A stretch of DNA of 64,000 nucleotides from Achromobacter sp. UMC71 (GTDB taxonomy: Bacteria > Pseudomonadota > Gammaproteobacteria > Burkholderiales > Burkholderiaceae_B), in the NCBI RefSeq assembly GCF_014170305.1, contig NZ_LZZT01000015.1, forward strand, positions 1-64,000, read 5' to 3'. A program made the position numbers and the translations under genes. Every line of letters begins with the position of its first letter. The first letter of the stretch is position 1. Positions 1 through 9,029 of this stretch are shown here, piece after piece. The notes below the pieces were generated by a model. That model did not search any database, had not been told where the DNA came from, and saw only the letters and a program-made list of their open reading frames with translations.

Positions 1-93
1 CCGATCATGTCGACCCCATGCGGCACGCCCGCCGGGACCCACAGCGCGCGCAGGGGCGGCAGGGCCCAGAAGCCGCTGGGCGTGGTGACGCGC
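1..93. repeat. left arm of perfect 93-bp inverted duplication
   Basis: The reverse complement of bases 1-93 is identical, base for base, to 211-303, which lies inside the AraC-type gene that follows. Base 94 no longer matches. The arm starts at the window edge, so the duplication may extend further left. The short spacer (94-210) makes this a fold-back structure, the kind seen at assembly or amplification artefacts, though a genuine inverted duplication is possible. Confidence 0.95.
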
Positions 94-124
94 CTACCAG
101 GACCGCCCCCGCAGCGTCACCGCC

Positions 125-844
125 ATGACCAAGGAATTTGCCGCGGGCGCCCGCACCGGCGCTCACTCGCATCCGCGCGCCCAGCTGATCTACGCCGTCC
201 AGGGCGTCATGCGCGTCACCACGCCCAGCGGCTTCTGGGCCCTGCCGCCCCTGCGCGCGCTGTGGGTCCCGGCGGGCGTGCCGCATGGGGTCGACATGAT
301 CGGCGCGGTCTCGATGCGCTCGCTCTACATCCAGCCCGAGGCCGCGCACACCTATTGGCCCGAATGCCAGGTGATCGAGGTCAGCGGCCTGCTGCGCGAA
401 CTGATCCTGACCCTCACCGCCGAACCCATCGACTACCCGCTGGGCGGCCGGGCTGAACAGGTGGCCGCGCTGATCCTGACCGAACTGGCCGCCGCCCGTG
501 TGGTGCCCATCCAGATTCCGTGGCCGCGCGACCGCCGCCTGCAGACCATCTGCGAAGCCATCCTGGACCAGCCCGGCCTGCAACGCGGCATCGAAGACTG
601 GGGCAGCGAGGTCGGCGCCAGCGGGCGCACCCTGATCCGGCTGTTCAAGGCTGAATTGGGACTGAATTACCGCCAATGGGTGCAGCAGCTGCGGCTGGCC
701 GATGCCGTCTGCCGGTTATCGTTGGGTGTGCCGGTGGCGCGCATCGCGGCCGACCTGGGCTACCGCAGTCCCAGCGCATTCAGCGCCATGTTCCACCGCG
801 CGCTGGGCGCGCCGCCGCAGCGCTACCTGCAAAACGCCGCATGA
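125..844 (+). CDS. AraC-family transcriptional regulator, cupin sensor domain, 5' end disrupted
   Basis: A 239-residue DNA-binding regulator. Residues 1-75 form an AraC-binding cupin (GAHSHPRAQLIYAVQG, then PPLRALWVPAGVPH), and residues about 155-236 hold the paired helix-turn-helix (second helix region RIAADLGYRSPSAFSAMF). The frame stays open upstream of the first ATG, back to a stop at 86-88, and reads RAYQDRPRSVTA, which looks like genuine protein sequence. That open stretch begins exactly where the inverted copy at 1-93 ends, so about 20 N-terminal codons have probably been lost. Relatives are usually near 260 residues. Its target is unknown; no divergent partner gene is visible. Alternatively the gene may be intact in the cell and only broken in this assembly. 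Confidence 0.85.
   Translation: MTKEFAAGARTGAHSHPRAQLIYAVQGVMRVTTPSGFWALPPLRALWVPAGVPHGVDMIGAVSMRSLYIQPEAAHTYWPECQVIEVSGLLRELILTLTAEPIDYPLGGRAEQVAALILTELAAARVVPIQIPWPRDRRLQTICEAILDQPGLQRGIEDWGSEVGASGRTLIRLFKAELGLNYRQWVQQLRLADAVCRLSLGVPVARIAADLGYRSPSAFSAMFHRALGAPPQRYLQNAA
211..303. repeat. right arm of perfect 93-bp inverted duplication
   Basis: This segment codes for the cupin-domain part of the AraC-type regulator and is the coding original of the inverted copy at 1-93. It reads through in frame with the rest of the gene, whereas the left copy does not encode anything sensible. The left copy is therefore the duplicated one. Confidence 0.95.
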
Positions 845-1046
845 CATCTGCAACCGGCCTTGCCGTTTGTCACGGCGCGCAATACATTTCACGGCGCGCT
901 TGTGCAGCGCCGCAGCGCGAAACCCGCGCTGCGCGTATGCTCAACCCCGTCCCTATATCCTTTACCCGTCGTCCGGACCGTCCCGCCGGGCAAGTTTGGT
1001 TACTGAAACCTTCCGGCGCGGTCGCCGGTCTATGAAGGTTCTGCCC

Positions 1047-1052
1047 TAGAAT
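1047..1052 (+). promoter_or_regulatory. candidate -10 element (TAGAAT) for the PBP1A gene
   Basis: TAGAAT lies only 8 nt before the ATG at 1061, and no Shine-Dalgarno sequence precedes that ATG. If used, transcription would start at or next to the start codon and give a leaderless or near-leaderless message. No good -35 hexamer is seen at 17 bp, so this is weak. Confidence 0.3.
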
Positions 1053-1060
1053 CGCCTGCA

Positions 1061-3724
1061 ATGAGCACCCCCCAGCAATCCTCCGCCACCCCGGGCGGCA
1101 AATCGGGCTTCCCCTGGAAACGACTTCTCGTCAAAGCAGCCGTCGCCGTCGCCGGCCTCGGCGTCTGCGGGGCGGTGCTCGTCGGCCTGGCGTTGGCCCT
1201 GGCATGGCCCAGCCTGCCCGATTTGCACGCCATGACCGACTACCGGCCGCGGGTGCCGCTGCGCATCTATACGGCCGACAAGGTCCTGATCGGCGAATAC
1301 GGCGAAGAACACCGCAACGTGCTGCGCTTTGACGAGATTCCGCCCGTCATGCGCCAGGCCGTGCTGGCAGCCGAAGACGACCGCTTCTACCAGCACGGCG
1401 GCGTCGACTGGATGGGCATGGTGCGCGCGGTGCTCGTCAACCTGGTCAAGCAGTCCAAGACGCAGGGCGGCAGCACCATCACCATGCAGGTGGCGCGCAA
1501 CTTCTACCTGTCGTCCGAAAAAACCTACTCGCGCAAGTTCTACGAACTGCTGCTGACCTACAAGATCGAATCCGAGCTCACCAAGGACCAGATCCTCGAG
1601 CTCTACATGAACCAGATCTACCTGGGTCACCGCGCCTACGGCTTTGCCGCCGCCTCGCGCACCTACCTGGGCAAGCCGCTGGCGGACGTCACGCCGGCCG
1701 AGGCCGCGATGCTGGCCGGCATCCCCAAGGCCCCGTCGCGCTTCAACCCCATCACCAATTTCCCGCGCGCCGAAATCCGGCAGCACTACGTGCTGGGCCG
1801 CATGAAGACGCTGGGCTACCTGACGCCCGAACAGACCGACGAAGCCCTCAAGCAGCACATCACCATCCGCGGCGCCGACGGCTCCAGCACCCGCGGCTTC
1901 GCCATCCACGGCGACTACCCTGCCGAACTGGCGCGCCAGCTGATGTATGGCGTGTTCCAGGAGCAAACCTACTCCAAGGGCATCGACGTCTACACCACGA
2001 TCGACTCCAAGGCCCAGGAAGCCGCCTACCGCGCCGTGCGCGACGGCGTGCTCGACTACACCCGCCGTGCGCCCTATCCCGGCCCCGAAGACCAGATCGA
2101 CCTGCCCGACGGCGTCGAGAAAGACCCGGCGGCGCTGGACGACATCCTGGACGGTGTGCAGGAAAAAACGCCCGACAGCGAAGACCTGCTGGCCGCCGTG
2201 GTACTGGCCGCCAGCCCCCAGGAAGTCACCGTGGCGCGCAGTGCGCGCGACATCATCACCATCGCCGACAAAAAGGCGCTGGCCGTGGTGGCCCGCGCCC
2301 TGAACCCCAAGGCCAGCGACAGCCAGCGCATCAGCCGCGGCTCGGTGGTCTACATCCACAAAAACGGCGACAGCTGGGAAATCATCAACATGCCGGCGCT
2401 GCAGGCGGCGCTGGTGTCCATGGCCCCGCAGGATGGCGCCATCCGCGCCATGATCGGCGGCTTCGACTACAACCGCGGCACCTTCAACCGCGTCACGCAG
2501 GCCTGGCGCCAGCCCGGCTCGAACATCAAGCCCTTCGTCTACGCCGCCGCGCTCGAACGCGGCCTGACGCCGGCCACGCAGATCTCGGACCAGCCCTTCA
2601 TGCTGACCGCGGCCCAGACCGGCTCGAAAGACTGGCAGCCCAAGAACGACGGCAACCGCTACGAGCCCATGCTGACGCTGCGCCAGGGCCTGTACAAGTC
2701 CAAGAACATGGTCACCATCCGCATCCTGCAGGCCATTTCGCCGCAATATGCGCAGGATTACCTGACCCGCTTCGGCTTCGACAAGGCCCGCTGGCCGGCC
2801 GTGCTGCCGCTGGGCCTGGGCGCCGGCGGCGCCACGCCGCTGCAGGTCGTCAACGGCTACAGCGTCTTCGCCAACGGCGGCTACCGCGTCACGCCGTACC
2901 TCGTCGACCGCGTCACCGACCGCTCGGGCAATGTGCTGATGCAGGCCCAGCCCGTGGTCGCCGGCGACGCCGCCGCGCGCGCCATCGATCCGCGTACCGC
3001 CTGGGTCATGGACGACATCCTGCGCGGCGTCACCACCAGCGGCACCGCGGCGCGCGCGCACCAGGTGCTCAAGCGCAACGACGTGGGCGGCAAGACCGGC
3101 ACCACCAACGAGGCGGTCGACGTCTGGTTCTCGGGCTTCACGCCCAACCTGGCCACCACGGTCTGGATGGGCTTTGACCAGCCCAAGTCGCTGGGCACCA
3201 ACGAATTCGGCAGCGGCCTGGCCCTGTCCACCTGGCTCGACTACATGCAGCCGATGCTCAAGGGCGTGCCCGACGCCAAGCCGGCGCCCCGCCCCGATGG
3301 CCTGCTGGTCGACAACGGCGAATACTATTTCTCGGAATTCCCGCCCGGGCAGGCGGTGGCCTCGCTGGACCTGTCCAGCGGCGACGCGCTGACCGACTTC
3401 CTGAACAACAACCGCTCCACCGACGGCGTGGACAACTCGGTCAAGCCCCTGCCGGTGCCGGGCGCCGCCGCACCGCAAACGCAGACGCCGCAATCGCAGG
3501 CCCCGCAAGCCCAGACGCCGCAATCGCCGAACAACGGCGCTGCGCAACAAGCGCCCGTGGCCCAGCCCATTCCGGTGCCGGCGGCCGGTGGTGGCCTGCT
3601 CAACAACGGCGGCGGCAATGCGCCCATTCCGCCGATCCCGGTGCCGCGCGTGGACGCAGGCGCCGACGGCGTGCGCACCAGCGCGGTCAACGGCAGCGGT
3701 CCGCTGGCCGCCCGCCCGCTGTAA
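1061..3724 (+). CDS. mrcA: penicillin-binding protein 1A, bifunctional peptidoglycan glycosyltransferase/transpeptidase
   Basis: An 887-residue class A PBP anchored in the inner membrane by one N-terminal helix (residues about 20-50). It polymerises lipid II and cross-links peptidoglycan in the periplasm. The GT51 domain shows EDDRFYQHGG (catalytic Glu near 105) and QGGSTITMQVARN (near 135). The transpeptidase domain has the acylation serine at about 487 (GSNIKPF), SKN at about 547 and KTGT at about 678. An OB-like insert separates the two domains, as in Gram-negative PBP1A. The C-terminal 100 residues are Pro/Gln/Ala-rich low complexity, with PQ-type repeats near 800-830. The length fits the family. 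Transcribed alone; the next gene is convergent. Confidence 0.97.
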   Translation: MSTPQQSSATPGGKSGFPWKRLLVKAAVAVAGLGVCGAVLVGLALALAWPSLPDLHAMTDYRPRVPLRIYTADKVLIGEYGEEHRNVLRFDEIPPVMRQAVLAAEDDRFYQHGGVDWMGMVRAVLVNLVKQSKTQGGSTITMQVARNFYLSSEKTYSRKFYELLLTYKIESELTKDQILELYMNQIYLGHRAYGFAAASRTYLGKPLADVTPAEAAMLAGIPKAPSRFNPITNFPRAEIRQHYVLGRMKTLGYLTPEQTDEALKQHITIRGADGSSTRGFAIHGDYPAELARQLMYGVFQEQTYSKGIDVYTTIDSKAQEAAYRAVRDGVLDYTRRAPYPGPEDQIDLPDGVEKDPAALDDILDGVQEKTPDSEDLLAAVVLAASPQEVTVARSARDIITIADKKALAVVARALNPKASDSQRISRGSVVYIHKNGDSWEIINMPALQAALVSMAPQDGAIRAMIGGFDYNRGTFNRVTQAWRQPGSNIKPFVYAAALERGLTPATQISDQPFMLTAAQTGSKDWQPKNDGNRYEPMLTLRQGLYKSKNMVTIRILQAISPQYAQDYLTRFGFDKARWPAVLPLGLGAGGATPLQVVNGYSVFANGGYRVTPYLVDRVTDRSGNVLMQAQPVVAGDAAARAIDPRTAWVMDDILRGVTTSGTAARAHQVLKRNDVGGKTGTTNEAVDVWFSGFTPNLATTVWMGFDQPKSLGTNEFGSGLALSTWLDYMQPMLKGVPDAKPAPRPDGLLVDNGEYYFSEFPPGQAVASLDLSSGDALTDFLNNNRSTDGVDNSVKPLPVPGAAAPQTQTPQSQAPQAQTPQSPNNGAAQQAPVAQPIPVPAAGGGLLNNGGGNAPIPPIPVPRVDAGADGVRTSAVNGSGPLAARPL

Positions 3725-3830
3725 GCCGCTTTCTTCCCGCTGTGTTGTCATCCGCCGGCGTGCGATCGCGCGCCGGCCCGCTGCGGCCGCATCCCGTGCC
3801 CGCGGCGTCCAGGCGGTGCCGCCCCGGACC

Positions 3831-4547
3831 TCAGTCCTCGGTCTGCGCCAGCTCGGTCACCACCGCGCGCGGCCACGCCGTCAGCGTTTCCAGGTCCAGG
3901 AAGGTAAAGTAGCCGCCGCGCCAGCCCTCGGTGTCGATGTGGTACACGTTGCCCAGCGCCAGCGGCTCGGCAACCGGGGTATGCCCCGCCACCACCGCCC
4001 GCACGCCGCGGATGCCGGTGCGGTCCATCTGGCGCAAGCGATCGCGCGACCACTGGCAGGCGGCGCTGGTGCGCTTGTAGCGGTCTTGCAGGGCCGATTC
4101 CAGCCGCGGCCAGAACAGCACCGGGCAATCCGCGTGCAGCAGCCCCACGGGGCCCGACGACGTTTCCACCTCGATCGCGATCGGCAATTGGTCGAAGGCT
4201 TCGGCAAAGACCTGCTGGCGGTCGGGCGGCAGGTCCAGGAACCAGCCGCCGCCGTAGCTGCGCCAGTTGTCCACGTCGACCTGTTTTGTACGGATATGCC
4301 GCACTGCGTAGTCTTCGTGGTTGCCCTGCACCGCATAGAACCAAGGCTGTTCCAGCCAGGCCAGCACGGTTTCGCATTCCGGGCCGCGGTCGACCAGGTC
4401 GCCCACGGAAAACAGGCGGTCGCGCGTGGGGTCGAACCCCAGTTGGTCCAGGCCCTGCTGCAGGCGGGTAAAACAGCCGTGCACGTCGCCCACCGCGAAA
4501 TCACGGCCCAACGCATTGCGCGGCACTTTCAGAAAACGTTGCTGCAT
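3831..4547 (-). CDS. PPP-family metallophosphatase (PrpA/PrpB or Ap4A hydrolase-like)
   Basis: A 238-residue cytosolic calcineurin-like phosphoesterase. The metal-binding signature is complete: GDVHG near residue 20, GDLVDRG near 47, GNHED near 75, then HADCP and AGHTP for the remaining His ligands. This is the lambda-phosphatase/PrpA type, which removes phosphate from Ser/Thr/Tyr or, in related ApaH proteins, splits diadenosine tetraphosphate. Sequence alone does not separate the two roles. I chose the ATG at 4547 (MQQRFLKVPRN) because the domain begins right after it; an upstream in-frame ATG at 4640 would add 31 residues unlike the family. Convergent with mrcA. Confidence 0.88.
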   Translation of the reverse strand: MQQRFLKVPRNALGRDFAVGDVHGCFTRLQQGLDQLGFDPTRDRLFSVGDLVDRGPECETVLAWLEQPWFYAVQGNHEDYAVRHIRTKQVDVDNWRSYGGGWFLDLPPDRQQVFAEAFDQLPIAIEVETSSGPVGLLHADCPVLFWPRLESALQDRYKRTSAACQWSRDRLRQMDRTGIRGVRAVVAGHTPVAEPLALGNVYHIDTEGWRGGYFTFLDLETLTAWPRAVVTELAQTED

Positions 4548-4650
4548 GATGATCCAGCTTGCCCGATTGGGCCCAAGCCTCTTTTTTAACCCGCTTTGAA
4601 TGCGTCCCTCATTAATGGCCCAATTCGCTTCGCCGCGCAAATTCCGGTAC

Positions 4651-4676
4651 GAGAATAGCTATTATTCGTGATAATG
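4651..4676 (+). promoter_or_regulatory. AT-rich dyad, possible Fur box upstream of the PepSY gene
   Basis: In an otherwise GC-rich region this stretch holds overlapping dyads: AATAGCTATT at 4654-4663 and ATTATTCGTGATAAT at 4661-4675. The second resembles the 7-1-7 Fur repeat. It sits about 60 bp before the PepSY membrane gene, a family often induced by iron limitation. The match is imperfect. Confidence 0.35.
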
Positions 4677-4735
4677 TTCCGTCTTTCCCGAAACATACCT
4701 TGAACGGGGCCGCGCAAGCCGCCCCCGCTGTCGCC

Positions 4736-5911
4736 ATGACCGCCGCCTCTACGATCAAAACCTGGTATCTCGTCCATAAATGGACCAGCCTGGTCTGCAC
4801 GATCTTCCTGCTCATCATCTGTCTTACCGGTTTGCCCCTGGTGTTCCACCACGAGATCGAGCACTGGCTGGACGACGCCAAGCCCCTGTCCGACGTGCCC
4901 GCCTCGACGCCGCCCGCCAACCTCGACAAGCTGGTCGGCAACGCCAAGGCCATGTATCCGGACGAGGTCGTCGACTACCTGTTCTTCGATCCCGACGAAC
5001 CCCAGGTCTATGTCGGCATGGCCAAAAAGCCCGGCGACGGCCAGGTATCCGGCCACGCGGTCCGCATGGACGGCCGCACCGGCGACGTCCTGCTCGATGG
5101 CCCGCTCTACACCGCCGACCGCTTCTCGTTCATGGGCATCATGCTGTCCCTGCACGTGGACCTGTTCGCGGGCCTGCCCGGCGAACTGTTTCTGGGCTTC
5201 ATGGGCCTGTTGTTCTGCGTCGCCATCGTCTCGGGCGTGGTGCTGTACGGCCCGTTCATGAAAAAGCTGGAATTCGGCACCGTGCGCGCCAGCCGCTCCA
5301 CCCGCCTCAAGTGGCTGGACCTGCACAACCTGCTGGGCATCGTCACCCTGGTGTGGGCCTTCGTGGTGGGCGTGACCGGCGTCATCAACGAACTGTCCAC
5401 GCCGCTGTTCCGCCTGTGGCAGGGCACCGAGCTCGTGCGCATCCTGGAACCCTACAAGGGCCAGAGCGTGCCCGCCCAACTGGCCTCGGCCCAGGGCGCC
5501 GCCGACACCGCGCGCAAGGCCATGCCGGGCAACGAAGTGTCGTTCATCGCCTTCCCCGGCAACGCCTTCGGCAGCCCGCACCACTACATCGCCTGGATGC
5601 GCGGCGACACGCCGCTGACGTCCAAGATGAACACGCCCGTCCTCATCGACGGCAGAACCGGCGAACTCACCACCGTGGCCAAGATGCCCTGGTACCTGAC
5701 CGCCCTGGAACTGTCGCGTCCGTTGCACTTCGGCGACTACGCCGGCCTGCCCCTGAAGATCATCTGGGCCGTGCTGGACCTGATCACCATCGTGGTCCTG
5801 GTCAGCGGCCTGTACCTGTGGCTGGCGCGGCGCCGCGCCACCGAAGCCCGTATCGCTGAACTGGTGCGCAAGCACCAGGCCGCCGCCGCCCCCCAACGGA
5901 GCCCCGCATGA
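4736..5911 (+). CDS. PepSY-associated transmembrane protein
   Basis: A 391-residue inner-membrane protein of the PepSY-TM/PiuB type. A first membrane helix follows the conserved YLVHKWTS start (residues about 5-35). Then comes a periplasmic PepSY-like region, helices near 155-180 and 205-230, a second periplasmic segment, and a last helix near 350-375 (IIWAVLDLITIVVLVSGLYLWLA). Family members are found with siderophore receptors and ferric reductases, where they probably help iron release or uptake; that role is inferred here. The ATG at 4736 is preferred over an in-frame TTG at 4700, which would add 12 low-complexity residues. It overlaps the next gene by 4 nt (ATGA), so the two are co-translated. 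Confidence 0.85.
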   Translation: MTAASTIKTWYLVHKWTSLVCTIFLLIICLTGLPLVFHHEIEHWLDDAKPLSDVPASTPPANLDKLVGNAKAMYPDEVVDYLFFDPDEPQVYVGMAKKPGDGQVSGHAVRMDGRTGDVLLDGPLYTADRFSFMGIMLSLHVDLFAGLPGELFLGFMGLLFCVAIVSGVVLYGPFMKKLEFGTVRASRSTRLKWLDLHNLLGIVTLVWAFVVGVTGVINELSTPLFRLWQGTELVRILEPYKGQSVPAQLASAQGAADTARKAMPGNEVSFIAFPGNAFGSPHHYIAWMRGDTPLTSKMNTPVLIDGRTGELTTVAKMPWYLTALELSRPLHFGDYAGLPLKIIWAVLDLITIVVLVSGLYLWLARRRATEARIAELVRKHQAAAAPQRSPA

Positions 5912-6102
5912 GCAAGAACAGCCGGGGGTTCATGTTCGTATGGGGCGTGCCGGTGCTGCTTGGCGTACTCAGCATTTTCGGCCTGCTGGCCGCCCTGCTG
6001 GGCACCGGCGGCTGGCACTGGGCATCCTGGACGGCGCTGACCGTCTTGCTGGTGGTCATCGTGCGCTACTGGTTCTTCCCGCCCAAACAGCCGGCGCAAT
6101 AG
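5908..6102 (+). CDS. small two-helix membrane protein, partner of the PepSY protein
   Basis: A 64-residue protein with two predicted membrane helices (residues about 8-30 and 36-55) and a short cytosolic tail ending FPPKQPAQ. Its start codon overlaps the stop of the PepSY gene, so it is almost certainly made with it. Small hydrophobic proteins of this kind commonly follow PepSY-TM genes, but I know of no defined function. Confidence 0.8.
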   Translation: MSKNSRGFMFVWGVPVLLGVLSIFGLLAALLGTGGWHWASWTALTVLLVVIVRYWFFPPKQPAQ

Positions 6103-6174
6103 CGGGCCAAGCCGCCCGCCTGGCCGCGGCGTCGCAGCCGCGCCAGGTGCGAGCATGGCTGCGCCCCGCCTGTC

Positions 6175-7002
6175 TCACTTGCCGAACTTCTCCGGATCGG
6201 GTCCCAGGCGGCCCGCTTCCTTGATGGCGTCGATGGCGTCCATCTCGGCGCGCGACAGCTCGAAATCGAACACGTCGATGTTCTCGCGGATGCGCGCCGG
6301 CGTCACCGACTTCGGAATCACGATCAGGCCATGCTGCAGGTGCCAGCGCAGCGTCACCTGCGCCGGCGACTTGCCGTGCTTGCGCGCCAGTTCCAGGATT
6401 GTCTTCTCCTTGGTGATGCCGCCTTGCGCCAGCGGGCTCCAGGACTCGGTCGCGATGCCGTGCTTGTCGTGGAACGCGCGCAGCTCGCGTTGCGCAAAGC
6501 CCGGGTGCAGCTCGATCTGATTCACCGACGGCGTCACGCCCGTCGCGTCCATCAGGCGCGTCAGGTTGGCCTGCGTGAAATTCGACACCCCGATCGACCG
6601 CGCGCGGCCGTCTTCCTTCATTTCGATCATGGCGCGCCAGGCGTCCACGAACTTGTCGCTGCCCGCCACCGGCCAGTGGATCAGGTACAGGTCCACATAG
6701 GCCAAGCCCAGCTTTTCCAGGCTTTCGTCCAGCGCCTTGTGGGCCGCGTCGTAATCGTGCTTGTCGTTCCAGAGCTTGGTCGTGATGAACAGGTCCTTGC
6801 GCGCCACGCCCGCGGCGCGCAGCCCGGTGCCCACGCCCGATTCATTGCCGTAGATCGCGGCCGTGTCCACCGAACGGTAGCCGGCCGCCAGGGCCTCCTT
6901 GACGCTGGCGGCGGCCTGGTCGTCCGGCACTTGCCAGACCCCCAGGCCCAATTGCGGAATCTTGCTGCCATCGTTCAGTTTTACTGCGGGTACCTTCACC
7001 AT
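6175..7002 (-). CDS. aldo/keto reductase, 2,5-diketo-D-gluconate reductase-like
   Basis: A 275-residue cytosolic NADPH-dependent oxidoreductase with a TIM-barrel AKR fold. The catalytic tetrad is present as Asp46 (GYRSVDTA), Tyr51 (IYGNE), Lys76 (TTKLW) and His109 (LIHWP). The signatures GVSNF and IPKSVTPARIRENIDVFDF for cofactor binding are also present. The family reduces 2-ketoaldehydes, methylglyoxal and diketogluconate; the physiological substrate here is unknown. Single gene, divergent from the ABC exporter gene, with about 110 bp between them. Confidence 0.93.
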   Translation of the reverse strand: MVKVPAVKLNDGSKIPQLGLGVWQVPDDQAAASVKEALAAGYRSVDTAAIYGNESGVGTGLRAAGVARKDLFITTKLWNDKHDYDAAHKALDESLEKLGLAYVDLYLIHWPVAGSDKFVDAWRAMIEMKEDGRARSIGVSNFTQANLTRLMDATGVTPSVNQIELHPGFAQRELRAFHDKHGIATESWSPLAQGGITKEKTILELARKHGKSPAQVTLRWHLQHGLIVIPKSVTPARIRENIDVFDFELSRAEMDAIDAIKEAGRLGPDPEKFGK

Positions 7003-7112
7003 GAGTCCCTCCGAAGTAGGCGAAAACTGGATTCAAAGCCCCTGGGAACGGGTCAAAAGTGGTCCTTCCGCCCCAGGGGTTTTCTACTAAATAATAGCGC
7101 CGGTGCCCGATA

Positions 7113-8978
7113 ATGGCCTTCAAACCCGGCCTGCGCCCCGCGCCGGCCCCCGCTATCGCACCCTGCCGACCCATGACTGCACCTGACTCCCGGCCGCCCG
7201 GCCGCGGCGGTTTTTCCACACTGCGCACCCTGTTTCCCTACCTTTGGCCGCCGGGCCAGACCGGGCTCAAGATCCGCGTGGTGGCCGCCCTGCTCTGCCT
7301 GTTCGCCGCCAAGGCGGCCACCGTCTACGTGCCGCTGCTGTACAAGCATGCCATCGACGAACTGGGCAAAGGCGCCCCCGGCGCCGTCACCGTGCCCCTG
7401 GGCCTGATCCTGGCCTATGGCGCCGCCCGGGTTCTGTCCCTGTTGTTTTCCGAACTGCGCGACGCCATCTTCGCTCGCGTCGGCCAGCACGCCATCCGCT
7501 CGGTGGGCTTGCAGATCTTTCGCCACCTGCACGGCCTGGCGCTGCGCTTTCACCTGACGCGGCAGACCGGCGGCCTGACCCGCGCCATCGAACGCGGCAC
7601 CAAGGGCATCCAGACGCTGCTGTCGTTCCTGCTGTTCAACATCCTGCCCACCTTCTTCGAGATCGGGCTGGTCTGTATCGTGCTGTGGAAGATGTTCGAC
7701 GCCTGGCTGGCGCTGGCCACCGGCGCCACGGTGATCCTCTACATGGCCTACACGCTGGCCGTCACCGAGTGGCGCTCCAAGTTCCGGCGCCAGATGAACG
7801 AAACCGACTCCGAAGCCAACACCAAGGCCATCGAAAGCCTGTTGAACTACGAGACGGTCAAGTACTTCGGCAACGAAGAGCACGAGGCGCGCCGCTACGA
7901 CGCCTCGCTCACCCGCTACGAGCGCGCCGCGGTGCGCAGCCAGGTCAGCCTGTCGGTGCTCAACGTCGGCCAGGCCGTCATCATTTCCACCGGTCTCACC
8001 CTGGTCATGTGGATGGCCGCACGCGGCATTGCACAGGGCCGCTACACGCTCGGCGACTTCGTGCTGGTCAACACCTACCTGCTGCAGCTGTACACCCCGC
8101 TCAGCTTCTTCGGCTTCATCTACCGCGAAATCAAGCAGGCCCTGATCGACATGGAACGCATGTTCGAGCTGCTGGGCCAGGACCGCGAAGTGGCCGACCG
8201 CCCCGGCGCGCAGCCGCTGCGCGTGGCCGGCGGCGAGGTCGAGTTCCGCGATGTGCGTTTCGGCTACGACGAGCGGCGCACCATCCTCAAGGGCGTCAGC
8301 TTCACGATTCCGGCCGGCAAGACCGTGGCCGTGGTGGGTACCTCGGGCGCCGGCAAATCCACCATCGCCCGGCTGCTGTTCCGCTTCTACGACGCCGACG
8401 GCGGCGCCATCCTGGTCGACGGGCAGGACGTGCGCGACGTCACCCAGGCCAGCCTGCGCGCGGCCATCGGCGTGGTGCCGCAGGACACCGTGCTGTTCAA
8501 CGACACCATCCGCTACAACATCGGCTATGGCCGCCCCGGCGCGTCCGACGCCGAGATCGAGGCGGCCGCCCGGCTGGCCCACATCCACGACCTGGTCATG
8601 GCCATGCCCGACGGCTACCAGACCATGGTTGGCGAACGCGGCCTGAAGCTGTCGGGTGGCGAAAAGCAGCGCGTGGCCATCGCCCGCACCCTGCTCAAGA
8701 ATCCGGCGATCTTCCTGTTCGACGAGGCCACCAGCGCGCTGGACACCCACACCGAACGCGAAATCCAGGCCAACCTGCGTGAAGTCAGCCAGGGCCGCAG
8801 CACACTGATCATCGCCCATCGCCTGTCCACCGTGGCCGACGCCGACGAGATCATCGTGCTCGAAGACGGCCTCATCGCCGAACGCGGCCGCCATGCGCGC
8901 CTCTTGGCCCAGCAGGGCCTGTACGCCGCCATGTGGACGCGCCAGCAGGAAAGCGCGGCCGCGGCGCCCGCCGATTGA
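7113..8978 (+). CDS. Atm1-type ABC exporter, fused permease and ATPase
   Basis: A 621-residue half-transporter expected to dimerise in the inner membrane. Residues about 40-340 are the six-helix exporter domain, including the family stretch ETDSEANTKAIESLLNYE. The ATPase domain follows with Walker A GTSGAGKST near 409, signature LSGGEKQRVAIART near 513, Walker B IFLFDEATSALD and H-loop IIAHRLSTVADAD. It belongs to the Atm1/HMT group, which moves glutathione-based compounds and helps with metal or Fe-S homeostasis. An in-frame ATG at 7173 (MTAPDSRPP) would give 601 residues and is equally plausible. A Rieske protein gene follows 51 bp downstream on the same strand. Confidence 0.92.
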   Translation: MAFKPGLRPAPAPAIAPCRPMTAPDSRPPGRGGFSTLRTLFPYLWPPGQTGLKIRVVAALLCLFAAKAATVYVPLLYKHAIDELGKGAPGAVTVPLGLILAYGAARVLSLLFSELRDAIFARVGQHAIRSVGLQIFRHLHGLALRFHLTRQTGGLTRAIERGTKGIQTLLSFLLFNILPTFFEIGLVCIVLWKMFDAWLALATGATVILYMAYTLAVTEWRSKFRRQMNETDSEANTKAIESLLNYETVKYFGNEEHEARRYDASLTRYERAAVRSQVSLSVLNVGQAVIISTGLTLVMWMAARGIAQGRYTLGDFVLVNTYLLQLYTPLSFFGFIYREIKQALIDMERMFELLGQDREVADRPGAQPLRVAGGEVEFRDVRFGYDERRTILKGVSFTIPAGKTVAVVGTSGAGKSTIARLLFRFYDADGGAILVDGQDVRDVTQASLRAAIGVVPQDTVLFNDTIRYNIGYGRPGASDAEIEAAARLAHIHDLVMAMPDGYQTMVGERGLKLSGGEKQRVAIARTLLKNPAIFLFDEATSALDTHTEREIQANLREVSQGRSTLIIAHRLSTVADADEIIVLEDGLIAERGRHARLLAQQGLYAAMWTRQQESAAAAPAD

Positions 8979-9029
8979 CAAGCCTCGCCCCCTATCCGAA
9001 TATCGCACCCTTTGATTCCAAGGCCCGCC

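Noticed and set aside
7-456. A 149-codon plus-strand frame at the left edge
   Set aside because: Its first 93 bases are the inverted duplicate, and the rest is an alternate frame of the AraC gene.
1046-3751. A 901-codon open frame antisense to the PBP1A gene
   Set aside because: High-GC codon bias keeps the opposite strand open. The translation is Gly/Val/Arg/His-rich without domains, and the plus-strand gene is unmistakable.
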